Positions 16,010-24,289 of a stretch of 32,236 nt of DNA are shown piece by piece. The notes beneath the pieces were generated by a model, which worked only from the letters and a program-made list of their open reading frames with translations, was not told the DNA's origin and made no database searches. Location of the stretch: the NCBI GenBank assembly GCA_035301985.1, contig DATGTE010000011.1, forward strand, positions 1 to 32,236. Direction: 5' to 3'. Both the position numbers and the translations under genes were made by a program. This DNA is from DASUXY01 sp035301985. Lineage in GTDB: Bacteria > Bacillota > Bacilli > Bacillales > Amphibacillaceae. How positions within the stretch are numbered: position 1 is the stretch's first letter; every line of letters begins with the position of its first letter.

Positions 16010-17413
16010 TTACACCTCCGAATTCCTCTTCGTCATTGTAAATATTTTTCCGGGGTTCATCATGTTTTGTGGATCAATTGCTTTCTTAATCTGACGCATC
16101 ACCTCGATTCCTACTTCCCCAGCTTTCATATGCAAATAAGGCAGCTTCATCGCTCCAACACCGTGTTCACCGGTAATCGTTCCACCGAGTTCTACCGCCT
16201 TCTGAAAAATTTCCGAAAATGCCCGTTCCACACGTTCAATTTCTTCCGTATCGCGTGCATCAGTCAGACATGTTGGATGTAAATTTCCATCACCAGCATG
16301 ACCAAATGTACAAATGGTTAACTCATACTTTGTAGCAATGTCATTAATGGCTTTGACCATGTTCGCAATCTCTGATCGGGGAACGGTCGCATCTTCTAAA
16401 ACCGTCGTTGGTTTCAATCGTGATAATGCCGACAAAGCAGCTCGTCTAGCCGTCGTTAATGCTTCTGCTTCTGCAGCTGTTTCGGCAATCGAAACATCAA
16501 CGGCCCGATGCTGTTTACATAAATGAGCGATTTTTTCCATATCTGTAGAAACGACTTCTGCGGGTCCATCTTGTTCAATTAATAACACAGCTTGCACATC
16601 AGTTGGTAAACCGATATTGGCAAAGTCCTCGACAACGTTAACCGTCGCTTGGTCTAAAAACTCAAGTGTTGCCGGAATAATGCGTGCAGCGATGATAGCA
16701 GAAACCGTTTCGGCAGCCGCTTCTAAATCATGATAAAGCACAAGCATCGTTTGTTTCGTCTCAGGTTGAGGGATGAGTTTTAACGTCGCTTCTGTAATGA
16801 TCCCAAGTGTCCCTTCCGCACCAACATACAGTCTCGTCAAATCATAGCCGGCTACATCCTTCGCTAACTTTCCGCCCGTCTGGATGATTTCACCATTAGG
16901 TAAAACAATTTCTAACCCGAGTACGTAATCGCGTGTCACTCCATACTTTAAACCACGCAAACCTCCCGAGTTTTCACTAATATTGCCACCAATTTGTGAC
17001 ACGTGCATCGAACCTGGATCCGGTGGATAAAATAGGCCGACTGCTTCTGCTGCATCGTGAATATCTTTCGTATAAACCCCAGGTTGGACCGTCATCGTCA
17101 AGTTTTCTTCATCGATTTCAATGATCCGATTCATCTTTGTAAACAAAAGGACGATCCCACCCTTAAGTGGCGTTGTTCCGGCACATAAATTCGTCCCCGA
17201 TCCTCGTGGAACAATCGGCACACGGTAGTTTGCACATACGTTTACAATCGCTTTTACATCTTCTGTATGTCTTGGCGTGACAACTGCATCAGGCAGTGCT
17301 TGAAATCGTGGCGTGGAATCATACGAATAAGCGAGTAAACTCGCCTCGTCATCCTGTACATTTGCTACGCCGACGATGTTTATTATTTTTTCTTTAACAT
17401 GTTCATGTAACAT
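16010..17413 (-). CDS. glcD: Glycolate oxidase FAD subunit GlcD
   Basis: 467-residue FAD-linked oxidase of the PCMH/VAO fold. FAD-binding segments are VPRGSGTNLCAG (68-79) and IGGNISENSGGLRGLKYG (about 136-153); the C-terminal substrate domain carries FGHAGDGNLHP with the conserved His and TGEHGVG. It oxidises glycolate or a related D-2-hydroxyacid; the following glcF supplies the iron-sulfur chain. A GAGGTGA site lies 5-6 nt before the ATG. A perfect 7-bp inverted repeat (17444-17461) sits 30 bp upstream of the start codon, in the leader. A second GlcD-like paralogue in this window (27654-29048) is longer-branched and lacks an iron-sulfur partner. Confidence 0.92.
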   Translation of the reverse strand: MLHEHVKEKIINIVGVANVQDDEASLLAYSYDSTPRFQALPDAVVTPRHTEDVKAIVNVCANYRVPIVPRGSGTNLCAGTTPLKGGIVLLFTKMNRIIEIDEENLTMTVQPGVYTKDIHDAAEAVGLFYPPDPGSMHVSQIGGNISENSGGLRGLKYGVTRDYVLGLEIVLPNGEIIQTGGKLAKDVAGYDLTRLYVGAEGTLGIITEATLKLIPQPETKQTMLVLYHDLEAAAETVSAIIAARIIPATLEFLDQATVNVVEDFANIGLPTDVQAVLLIEQDGPAEVVSTDMEKIAHLCKQHRAVDVSIAETAAEAEALTTARRAALSALSRLKPTTVLEDATVPRSEIANMVKAINDIATKYELTICTFGHAGDGNLHPTCLTDARDTEEIERVERAFSEIFQKAVELGGTITGEHGVGAMKLPYLHMKAGEVGIEVMRQIKKAIDPQNMMNPGKIFTMTKRNSEV

Positions 17414-17443
17414 CTACATTCACCTCATGCGATTACATTTTCG

Positions 17444-17461
17444 TTGACATTCAGATGTCAA
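17444..17461. promoter_or_regulatory. Inverted repeat upstream of glcD
   Basis: TTGACATTCAGATGTCAA: perfect 7-base arms with a 4-base centre, about 30 bp before the glcD start codon. Position and symmetry suggest a repressor operator in the leader. It does not match the TGGTnnnACCA sites near the GntR gene. A possible promoter further upstream is TATGAC-17-TATTAC (minus strand, about 17545-17575). Confidence 0.4.
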
Positions 17462-17621
17462 ACGCATCCATAGTATCTAGATGAAGTAACACATTGTTTA
17501 TAATATTGGCATGGTACTATCGTTTCTAGCATACTTCGTGTAATATTTTATGAGAATATTTCGTCATAGGTTATTCATAATTGGACAAATGTGAGTGATT
17601 GCTATCTCGAGAGCGAACGTT

Positions 17622-17994
17622 GAAGAGTATAGTTGAAAAGAAAGCGTTAACAACGTCTACAATGCCATGCATAACACAAAATGGGTACCGAGCCATTTTC
17701 CCATGTACATGGGACTAGGCGCACATCGCGATGTTGTTCTCTTTTATGTATTATTTAGCCAAACAAGATCCTTCGGTTAAAGAAAGTCACTTTGATAAAA
17801 TGGCCTTTTATATGTTTACGATGATGGGTGTAAGTGGAGCATTTCTAACGGGGCTATTCGTATCCCACGACCGTTGGGCTACACCTCCCCTAGAATGAAT
17901 GGGACCGGCTCAATTTGGTGCCACAGTAGGCATCTCCGTTATCCTCGCTCTTTCTATATTTGTGATTCATTTTATTCGTTATATCATGATTTGA
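17622..17994 (+). pseudogene. Broken membrane protein, possibly tail of heme-copper oxidase subunit I
   Basis: Two frames join to give one membrane protein. The first (about 17622-17757) reads NNVYNAMHNTKWVPSHFPMY then GLGAHRDVVLFYVLF. The second (17731-17994) reads KQDPSVKESHFDKMAFYMFT, GVSGAFLTGLFVSHDRW, then an in-frame TGA at 17896 after PPLE, then MGPAQFGATVGISVILALSI and a final TGA at 17992. The HNTxWVPxHF stretch resembles the binuclear-centre region of heme-copper oxidase subunit I (HNTxWxxxHFH in b(o/a)3-type enzymes), but the last His is Pro here. At least one frameshift and one nonsense codon are visible, and no start codon or upstream part of the gene remains. The family link is tentative; pseudogene status is well supported. 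Confidence 0.5.
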
Positions 17995-18247
17995 AATCAA
18001 CATATAGTTCGTAGTAAATATAATAAAAACTAGCGTTATTCAACTGCAGTGAGGGTCATTATGTTATTGAATGTATGTTGTAATATAAAAAACTGGACCT
18101 TAGGTATTCATGAAAAGTGAATTTTGTGTCGGGAGCGTGAGAAGAGTTGCAATAAGAAGTGATGGATGATAAAAGTAGACGAAGCTTTTGAGAACTGTTT
18201 GCTTCATACGAAACAACGAGGATCGAAGAATGCTGGTCATGACGTAA

Positions 18248-18517
18248 ACAAGAACTGATCTCATCGTGTACGATATGTTATCAATAGTTATACATCAACT
18301 GTTATGGAATCCTATCGTTTGTAAATTACCATTCAATCAATCTGTTCAAAGAGCCAAAGACGATAAGTTTCTCTTGGGCTTGATTATACTATCGATGAAT
18401 CATATTTTTCAATGGGGCAAACGAACGATTCTGCTCATACGCCCGTGACTTCAGTTGGTACAATCAGTGGGGTAATAAGTCTTGTGTCTTTATTCATTCT
18501 CGTTCATGTCACTTAGT
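18248..18517 (+). pseudogene. Frameshifted small membrane protein remnant
   Basis: One frame (18266-18448) reads IVIHQLLWNPIV and KDDKFLLGLIILSMNHIFQW. The neighbouring frame continues QTNDSAHTPVTSVGTISGVI and SLVSLFILVHV to a TAG near 18517. Joined, they make a protein with two or three hydrophobic helices interrupted by one frameshift. Family not recognised. It lies directly after the possible oxidase remnant on the same strand and may have belonged to the same lost operon. Confidence 0.4.
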
Positions 18518-18699
18518 TTTCATTGCCTTTTACTCACCAAACAAAAGAATAATATTAAGATTTGGAGGATGCGTAAGCTTATCACGTTCACAACGACTTT
18601 GATTTGACGTGTAGTAAAAATAGTGGTAAATGGAAAACGCCCCCCCTTATTGGGTGAGCCTTTTGGAAAAAACATCTCGACCTTACTTCACACATTGAA

Positions 18700-19253
18700 T
18701 TCAGCTCATCTCTCTGCACCCATTCACTTCCTTGAGATGAATGCATTCGCTTTGCAAAAATACGTTTGACAAATTCCGCTTTGAAGTCAGTGTATTCTTT
18801 AATACCTGTTGCTTTCTCTTTCGCATAAGCTTGCTTAATCTTTAAGTAGGCTTGTCGTTCATGTTCATGTGTATTTAAATCATCCTAAAAAATAGTAAGT
18901 TGTTCCAAAGCTCCCGTTTGTACGTAACGACATGAATGATATGCGTTTTGATTTCGAAAGTCTCATCTGTAAATTTTGCGAAAACAACCTCATCAGGACG
19001 ATGCACGCGTAGTCGATAAAATCCTATCTTTCTGTGACTAACATCGGAGGTCATCACGGTAAGGTCATCTACCCCGAGTAAAATATCGATGATTGGTTTT
19101 GCTTCTATACCTATAATGGCTGTGCTACCAATATGCTCAATACGTTCCTCATCAATCCCTACATACGATTGAATGTATTTTTTACGCGATTAAACTCATT
19201 TTTCCATTCGTGATTATAAGCCTCACTTCATCTTTTTTTAGTCCAAGGTTCAT
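18700..19253 (-). pseudogene. GrpB family (UPF0157) protein, multiply frameshifted
   Basis: Start ATG at 19253 with a GAGGAATT-type site, then three or more frame changes. Recognisable blocks in order: YNHEWKNEFNRVK, then IEHIGSTAIIGIEAKPIIDI with LLGVDDL, then YRLRVHRPDEVVFAKF and THIIHVV, a TAA after FFRMI, and in another frame DLNTHEHERQAYLKIKQAYA with EKATGIKEYTDFKAEFV. The IEHIGSTA-x-GxxAKPIIDI block is the GrpB/nucleotidyltransferase-like signature. A full homologue would be about 170-180 residues in one frame, so this copy is dead. The intact neighbouring genes argue against a generally poor sequence. Confidence 0.8.
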
Positions 19254-19344
19254 TGTAATTCCTCTCATTTCATTTATTTTCATATAAAGAATATTCAATA
19301 TCTATTAGAACAACTCCTCTAATCCTGTACGGGAATAATAACAA

Positions 19345-19385
19345 AAATAGTCCCTCATGTGATTTAAATGATGAGGGATTTTCAT
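19345..19385 (-). terminator. Terminator downstream of the amidase gene
   Basis: TCCCTCAT (19351-19358) pairs with ATGAGGGA (19371-19378), with further pairing toward the loop. On the minus strand it is followed by CTATTTTTG. The plus-strand side has TTTTC as well, so it may work in both directions, separating the amidase unit from the GrpB remnant. Confidence 0.75.
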
Positions 19386-19495
19386 TTCTATTGTACGAGT
19401 TATTTTTTACTACATATCATGTACGTTATGTATTGGGGTTAGTCTATAAAACAAAATAAATTTTATATTCATCCGCCTCTATTCGTCTTTGATTT

Positions 19496-20947
19496 TTATC
19501 CTCTTATATTTGATGAATGGATATTCGGATGCTTATCTTTCCAAGGCTTGGCTTCTTCTAATTGAGATGCTAACTGAAGTAATGTCGTTTCATCCGCAAA
19601 TTTTCCTGTAAATTGCATGCCAATGGGCAATCCGCTTTCGCTCCAGCCAAGGGGTAAAGATATCGATGGTTGTCCCGTAGCATTAAATAAATTTGTAAAT
19701 GGAGCATAAGTAAAAATTTGTTCTGTCCACTCTCTCGCATTGATTTCCTGATGATTAGCATCTAATTGGCCAATTTTTGCTGGTAATGTGGCGATTGTTG
19801 GAGTGAGAAAAACATCATATTCCTCGAAAAAATGTCCTACTTTTCGGGAAACGGAATGATTCGTATCAATAGCTTCTAATAATTCCGAAGCCTTCATATC
19901 TCTTCCATATTTATAACAAGACCATATCGCTGCTTCGATGTTCTTTTCACTCGGTGTACGGCCAGTCGATTTCGAGACTTCATGAATCATGTGATAAATA
20001 TTTGCTGTCCAAATTCGAACCGTTGCTATGTTAAATAGCTCAGCATCATACTGTGGAGAATCTTCTACAACCGTATGGCCTAGCTCCTCACATAGCTTTA
20101 CCGTATCATGTAATACTTTTATACATTCATCATCTGCGGGTACGCCAGAAGCGGGCTTTGTAGACCACGCAATTTTCAATGGTTTTACCTTCTTTTGAAT
20201 GGCCTCTTTATACGGTTCAGTTGGGGGTTCTGCCCATCCATAACAACCAATATCAGGCCCAGCAACACAATCTAACAATGTCGCTGTATCACGTACAGTC
20301 TTCGTTACTGCAAACTCTGCTGCAATTCCATTGAACGGTTCACTGTTTAATGGGCCAAAGGGAACACGTCCTCGAGTAGGTTTTAAACCAATCAACCCTG
20401 TACAAGAAGCTGGAATACGAATAGACCCTCCTCCATCATTAGCATGAGCAATGGGGACCATTCCAGAAGAAACGGCAGCAGAGGCACCCCCACTTGACCC
20501 ACCTGGACTATGATTCGTATTCCAAGGATTCCGAGTTGGCCCATAGAGTAGAGATTCCGTCGCCGCATTGTAAGCAAATTCAGGTGTCGTTGTAATACCG
20601 ACTGTTATAAAGCCAGCTTGTCTAAATCTTGACATTAACTCACTATCCACAGGAAAAATTGTACCCTCTGCAAAACGACTACCCATATTAACAGGTATGC
20701 CTTCCGCATGCAAAATAACATCCTTTATTAAAAATGGAACACCTTTGAACGGACCATTAGGTATGTCATCTTTCATTTCCTTCGATGCTTCTTCCTCTAT
20801 CGTAGAAACAATCGCATTAATATCCGGATCTAATTCTTTTATCGCCTTTAAAGAAATCTGAACGAGCTCTTCTGGTGAAACCTCTCCTTTATGGACTAGA
20901 TTAGCTAGTCCTACACCATCATATTTTGCAAATTCTGATATTTTCAT
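19496..20947 (-). CDS. Amidase-signature family amidase
   Basis: 483-residue hydrolase of the amidase signature family, with the Ser-cisSer-Lys triad visible: K75 in GVPFLIKD, S151 in SPGGSSGGASAA, S175 in DGGGSIRIPAS. The family hydrolyses amides to carboxylic acid plus ammonia. AGGAGG, 8 nt before the ATG, supports the start. It lies 79 bp downstream of an acyl-CoA synthetase gene on the same strand, so a plausible joint function is to release an acid from an amide and then activate it to a CoA thioester. The substrate is not predictable. No GatB/GatC partners are present, so it is not the tRNA amidotransferase subunit. Confidence 0.88.
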   Translation of the reverse strand: MKISEFAKYDGVGLANLVHKGEVSPEELVQISLKAIKELDPDINAIVSTIEEEASKEMKDDIPNGPFKGVPFLIKDVILHAEGIPVNMGSRFAEGTIFPVDSELMSRFRQAGFITVGITTTPEFAYNAATESLLYGPTRNPWNTNHSPGGSSGGASAAVSSGMVPIAHANDGGGSIRIPASCTGLIGLKPTRGRVPFGPLNSEPFNGIAAEFAVTKTVRDTATLLDCVAGPDIGCYGWAEPPTEPYKEAIQKKVKPLKIAWSTKPASGVPADDECIKVLHDTVKLCEELGHTVVEDSPQYDAELFNIATVRIWTANIYHMIHEVSKSTGRTPSEKNIEAAIWSCYKYGRDMKASELLEAIDTNHSVSRKVGHFFEEYDVFLTPTIATLPAKIGQLDANHQEINAREWTEQIFTYAPFTNLFNATGQPSISLPLGWSESGLPIGMQFTGKFADETTLLQLASQLEEAKPWKDKHPNIHSSNIRG

Positions 20948-21026
20948 AAAAAATTCCTCCTTATGTGATTAAATAATTCGCCGCACTTTTTACAGTGTTA
21001 AAAAATCAGATGTACAATGAGGTTTC

Positions 21027-22592
21027 TTAATCCAGATGACGTAACTCCACTCCAAACCGCTCCTTCAATCTAAATTTTTGTACTTTTCCTGAAGCTGTTC
21101 GGGGAAGTTCATCAACAAAAACGATCTTTCTCGGTTTTTTATAACCTGCCAGCTTGTCTTTAATAAAGGTTAAAATATCTTGCTCTGTCAGATACTTACC
21201 TTCTTTTAAAACGATAACAGCACAAACTGTTTCGATATACCGAGGATCAGGAATACCAACTACCGCTACATCTTGAATTTCAGGATGTCTGATTAACACA
21301 TCTTCAATTTCAACAGGATAAATATTTTCACCACCACTCCGAATCATATCCTTCTTTCTCCCAGAAATCGTTAAATATCCATCCTGATCCACATATCCTA
21401 AATCCCCTGTATGACACCAACCATCTATAAATGTGGACGCTGTTTCTTCTGGCTTTTCCCAATACTCCAACGATACAGCCGGGCTTTTTACACAAATTTC
21501 GCCGATTTTACTGAAACCTAATGACTGCCCTTCTGGATTAACAATTTTCACTTCAGTAAATGGCATCGGCTTTCCTGCTGTAAAGCCTTTTATCTCTATA
21601 TCTAGTGGATCTAGCGCTGTTGCTATCGGTGTGCCTTCCGTCAGTCCATAAACTTGTACGAGTCCTACATGTGGAAATTGCTTCTTTAACTGTTCGATAG
21701 CCCATGGTGTAATCGGATCGCCACCAGAATAGATTGTCTTTAACTTTTCGAGTTGAAAATCTAAGAGATTGGGTAGCTTTAACATTTCATAAATCATAAA
21801 AGGGAACAGAAAACAATCAGTTACCTTTTCTCTCTCAATCACATGTAATACTCTCTTGATGTTAAAACTACCACTTTTTGTGATAACTACTGTTCCTCCC
21901 ATTAAAATCACTGCTAAAGCAATATCTTCCATTGCTCCCACATGATATAGAGGTCCTGTTGTCATACCTACTGTGTGAGAATGAAATCCCCATTTCAATG
22001 CTTGCATGCTAGCAAACCATAGCGTATTTTCATGTGACCACAAAGCTCCTTTTGGCCTTCCAGTAGTCCCTGAAGTGTACATTAACATGACGGGATCAGA
22101 TTTATCGATAGCGTTTTCGATATGAAAAGATGGATGGCCAGATGAAAGAACTTCCCATGAATTTGACCATGAAGGAACATTTTGATCATATTCTTGGAAG
22201 CAAATATATTCTTCTACTTGCACAGCATCTTTGACCATTTGAATAGTGTCAATGAGTTTGTAATCAAAACATAATACTTTTGTTCCCGAATCATTCAACG
22301 CATATTCCAATTCCTCTTTAACAAGTCTAAAGTTTAACCGAACAGCGATCGCTCCAAGCTTCGCAATTGCAAAATAAAGGGCAACATACTCCAAACGATT
22401 ATACAAAAGAATCCCAATCCGGTCTCCCTTACGAACCCCCATATTCTGAAGCGAATCCGCATACATATTGGACACTTCATTCAATTTCCCATATGTCCAG
22501 GAACTTTCATTTTCTAATTTCAATGCTACCTTATTAGGATCAATTGTCTGAATATGATTTTCCACTCTACTGACTAAATAGCCAACATTCAT
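21027..22592 (-). CDS. AMP-dependent acyl-CoA synthetase / ligase
   Basis: 521-residue ANL-superfamily adenylating enzyme. Motifs in order: phosphate loop YTSGTTGRPKG (172-182), YGLTEGTP, TGDLGYVDQDGYL, the hinge GRKKDMIRSGGENIYPVEIE, and the C-terminal lysine region LPRTASGKVQKFRL. It activates a carboxylic acid as acyl-AMP and transfers it to CoA. Overall pattern is that of medium/long-chain or aryl-acid CoA ligases (FadD/LcfB-like). GGAGGT lies 6 nt before the ATG. It is followed by the amidase gene, probably co-transcribed. Upstream are a cre-like site (22737-22750) and an imperfect TGAAT/ATTCA repeat, consistent with control by carbon status. Confidence 0.9.
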   Translation of the reverse strand: MNVGYLVSRVENHIQTIDPNKVALKLENESSWTYGKLNEVSNMYADSLQNMGVRKGDRIGILLYNRLEYVALYFAIAKLGAIAVRLNFRLVKEELEYALNDSGTKVLCFDYKLIDTIQMVKDAVQVEEYICFQEYDQNVPSWSNSWEVLSSGHPSFHIENAIDKSDPVMLMYTSGTTGRPKGALWSHENTLWFASMQALKWGFHSHTVGMTTGPLYHVGAMEDIALAVILMGGTVVITKSGSFNIKRVLHVIEREKVTDCFLFPFMIYEMLKLPNLLDFQLEKLKTIYSGGDPITPWAIEQLKKQFPHVGLVQVYGLTEGTPIATALDPLDIEIKGFTAGKPMPFTEVKIVNPEGQSLGFSKIGEICVKSPAVSLEYWEKPEETASTFIDGWCHTGDLGYVDQDGYLTISGRKKDMIRSGGENIYPVEIEDVLIRHPEIQDVAVVGIPDPRYIETVCAVIVLKEGKYLTEQDILTFIKDKLAGYKKPRKIVFVDELPRTASGKVQKFRLKERFGVELRHLD

Positions 22593-22736
22593 GTGAATAC
22601 CTCCATCAATATTAATCTTTTATAACATGAATGAACTCCGTATTCAGTCAACCTCTGACCTCCTGCTCTTAGCTTTAAAATTAATCAAATACTTACTTTC
22701 ATATATTTTGTATTTAAATTTTTATACTTCATCTGT

Positions 22737-22750
22737 TTAAAGCGCTTACA
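22737..22750. promoter_or_regulatory. Catabolite-responsive element (cre)-like site
   Basis: Minus strand TGTAAGCGCTTTAA matches the CcpA cre consensus TGWAANCGNTNWCA at 13 of 14 positions. It lies about 145 bp upstream of the acyl-CoA synthetase start, in the region expected to hold its promoter, so CcpA repression on good sugars is likely. Confidence 0.55.
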
Positions 22751-22854
22751 TTTCCACAGTCTTTTTATTTTTTTATTTAAATAGAGTAAGGTTTTATTTG
22801 CTCTATTTTATGATAATCACATAACCACTTTTATACATGGTACACCTATAAACA

Positions 22855-23622
22855 CTACTTCGGTTGCATCCGAATCGCACCATCTAAACGGATCACTTCG
22901 CCATTTAGCATCGGATTTTCTATAATACTTTGAACGAGATGTGCGTATTCTGATGGATGGCCAAGCCGTGATGGAAATGGCGTCATTTTTCCGAGTGCTT
23001 CTTTAGCTGGTTCGGGTAAACTTGCAAAAAGTGGAGTTTCAAATAAGCCAGGGGCAATGGTCATGACGCGAATGCCGACATTTGCTAAATCACGGGCAAT
23101 CGGCAATGTCATCCCCACAACACCGCCTTTTGAAGCACTGTAAGCCGCTTGACCAATTTGTCCATCATACGCGGCAACGGAGGCGGTATTAATAATGACG
23201 CCACGTTCACCGTGTTCATTCGGTGGATTCATTCCCATTTTTTCTGCTAGTAAACGAATGACGTTAAAAGACCCGACGAGATTGACTTGAATGACTTTAG
23301 AAAACGATTCTAAATCGTGTGCGCCCTTTTTGCTTACCGTTCTTTTAGCGATTGCGACTCCCGCACAATTAACGAGGGTATTCACTTTACCGTACATTTG
23401 CACGGCCTCTTCGATTGCTACTTGAACACTCGACTCATCTGTTACATCGGTGGAAATAAAACGTACATTCCCTCCAAACTCAGTTGCTAATTCCAGCCCG
23501 TTTTCTTTTTGTAAATCAAAAATGATGGCTTTTCCACCGTGCGCAACAATATTTCTCACAGTCGCCTCCCCTAAACCAGAAGCTCCACCCGTTACAACAG
23601 CTACACAATCTTGCACATCCAT
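22855..23622 (-). CDS. SDR-family 3-hydroxyacyl-CoA dehydrogenase-like oxidoreductase
   Basis: 255-residue classical short-chain dehydrogenase/reductase: cofactor motif TGGASGLG (11-18), NCAG (85-88), catalytic N114, S148, Y161 and K165 (YSASK), then PGLFETPLF. A DLQ at the end of the second strand (FDLQKENG) points to NAD(H). The combination TGGASGLGEATV, GVIINTASVAAYDGQIGQAA and PFPSRLGHPSEYAHLV is typical of type-2 3-hydroxyacyl-CoA dehydrogenases (HSD17B10-like). Likely acts in beta-oxidation of fatty or branched acyl-CoA, matching the neighbouring acyl-CoA synthetase. GAGGAGAG precedes the ATG by about 9-11 nt. Own strong promoter at 23772-23800. Confidence 0.87.
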   Translation of the reverse strand: MDVQDCVAVVTGGASGLGEATVRNIVAHGGKAIIFDLQKENGLELATEFGGNVRFISTDVTDESSVQVAIEEAVQMYGKVNTLVNCAGVAIAKRTVSKKGAHDLESFSKVIQVNLVGSFNVIRLLAEKMGMNPPNEHGERGVIINTASVAAYDGQIGQAAYSASKGGVVGMTLPIARDLANVGIRVMTIAPGLFETPLFASLPEPAKEALGKMTPFPSRLGHPSEYAHLVQSIIENPMLNGEVIRLDGAIRMQPK

Positions 23623-23771
23623 ACGACTTCACTCTCCTCATCATTTGAGATTTTGCTCATAGGAAGCCAAAACGAAGTATATTGGCAAATACCGTGTATG
23701 TCATCACGTCTAAATGATCATTTTCTTGTTCCTTAAACTAAATCGCCTTATGTTTTATAACGATTACCAAA

Positions 23772-23800
23772 ATTCTAAATCCTATTTATTTAATTGTCAA
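23772..23800 (-). promoter_or_regulatory. Strong sigma-A promoter for the SDR gene
   Basis: Minus strand: TTGACA (23800-23795), 17-base spacer, TAGAAT (23777-23772). Near-consensus. It predicts a leader of about 140 nt before the start codon, in which no known riboswitch was recognised. Confidence 0.7.
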
Positions 23801-24289
23801 ATTATTTTAAAAATTGCTTTTCTGAAAAAGTTGGCGATGAAGATAGGTTATACGTTCTTTTAATAAGCCATCAACAACTCGATTCAGTCTATTTATGCTG
23901 AACGTTTTTTGTTAAACACGGGACACTCATCTGGTAATTTTTTACCATTGTAGTATGAATGATTTCTCTCTTTTTTTACACTGAAAAGGCTACGGCTATC
24001 TTTTTCAAAAAGACGTAACTAGCTGTTCAAGTACCCATCCAACATTTCATTCGAGCACAACAATCACTGCTATAAGACTTAGTAAAATCCTCCTAATAAT
24101 CTCATTTTTCGACATAAAACAATCATTAATACCTATTGCATAAAATTATCGGAATAGTAAATAAATATATATTCATGAACGACGGAAAATTATCTACTAT
24201 TTTATCCATCGAAAGGGGGTCCGTAAAAGTAGATTTTTCAAAGGTATGTAGGCATCAGGATCACTATATTGTGGAAGGAGATGGAAGAC
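23801..24289. other. Divergent gap between the SDR and M28 genes
   Basis: No intact gene. On the minus strand 23893-24018 is an open stretch of about 42 codons without a start that reads SLFSVKKERNHSYYNGKKLP then DECPVFNKKRSA and stop: coding-like, family unknown. On the plus strand TTGCAT-16-TAAATA (24136-24163) is a possible promoter for the M28 peptidase. Confidence 0.35.

Noticed and set aside
17414..19495. Considered a CRISPR array, phage remnant or IS element in the long gene-free stretch
   Set aside because: No regular direct repeats, transposase motifs, integrase or terminal repeats were seen; the content is ordinary pseudogenes.
19496..20947. Considered the GatA subunit of glutamyl-tRNA amidotransferase
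   Set aside because: No GatB or GatC genes nearby, and the context is catabolic next to an acyl-CoA synthetase.
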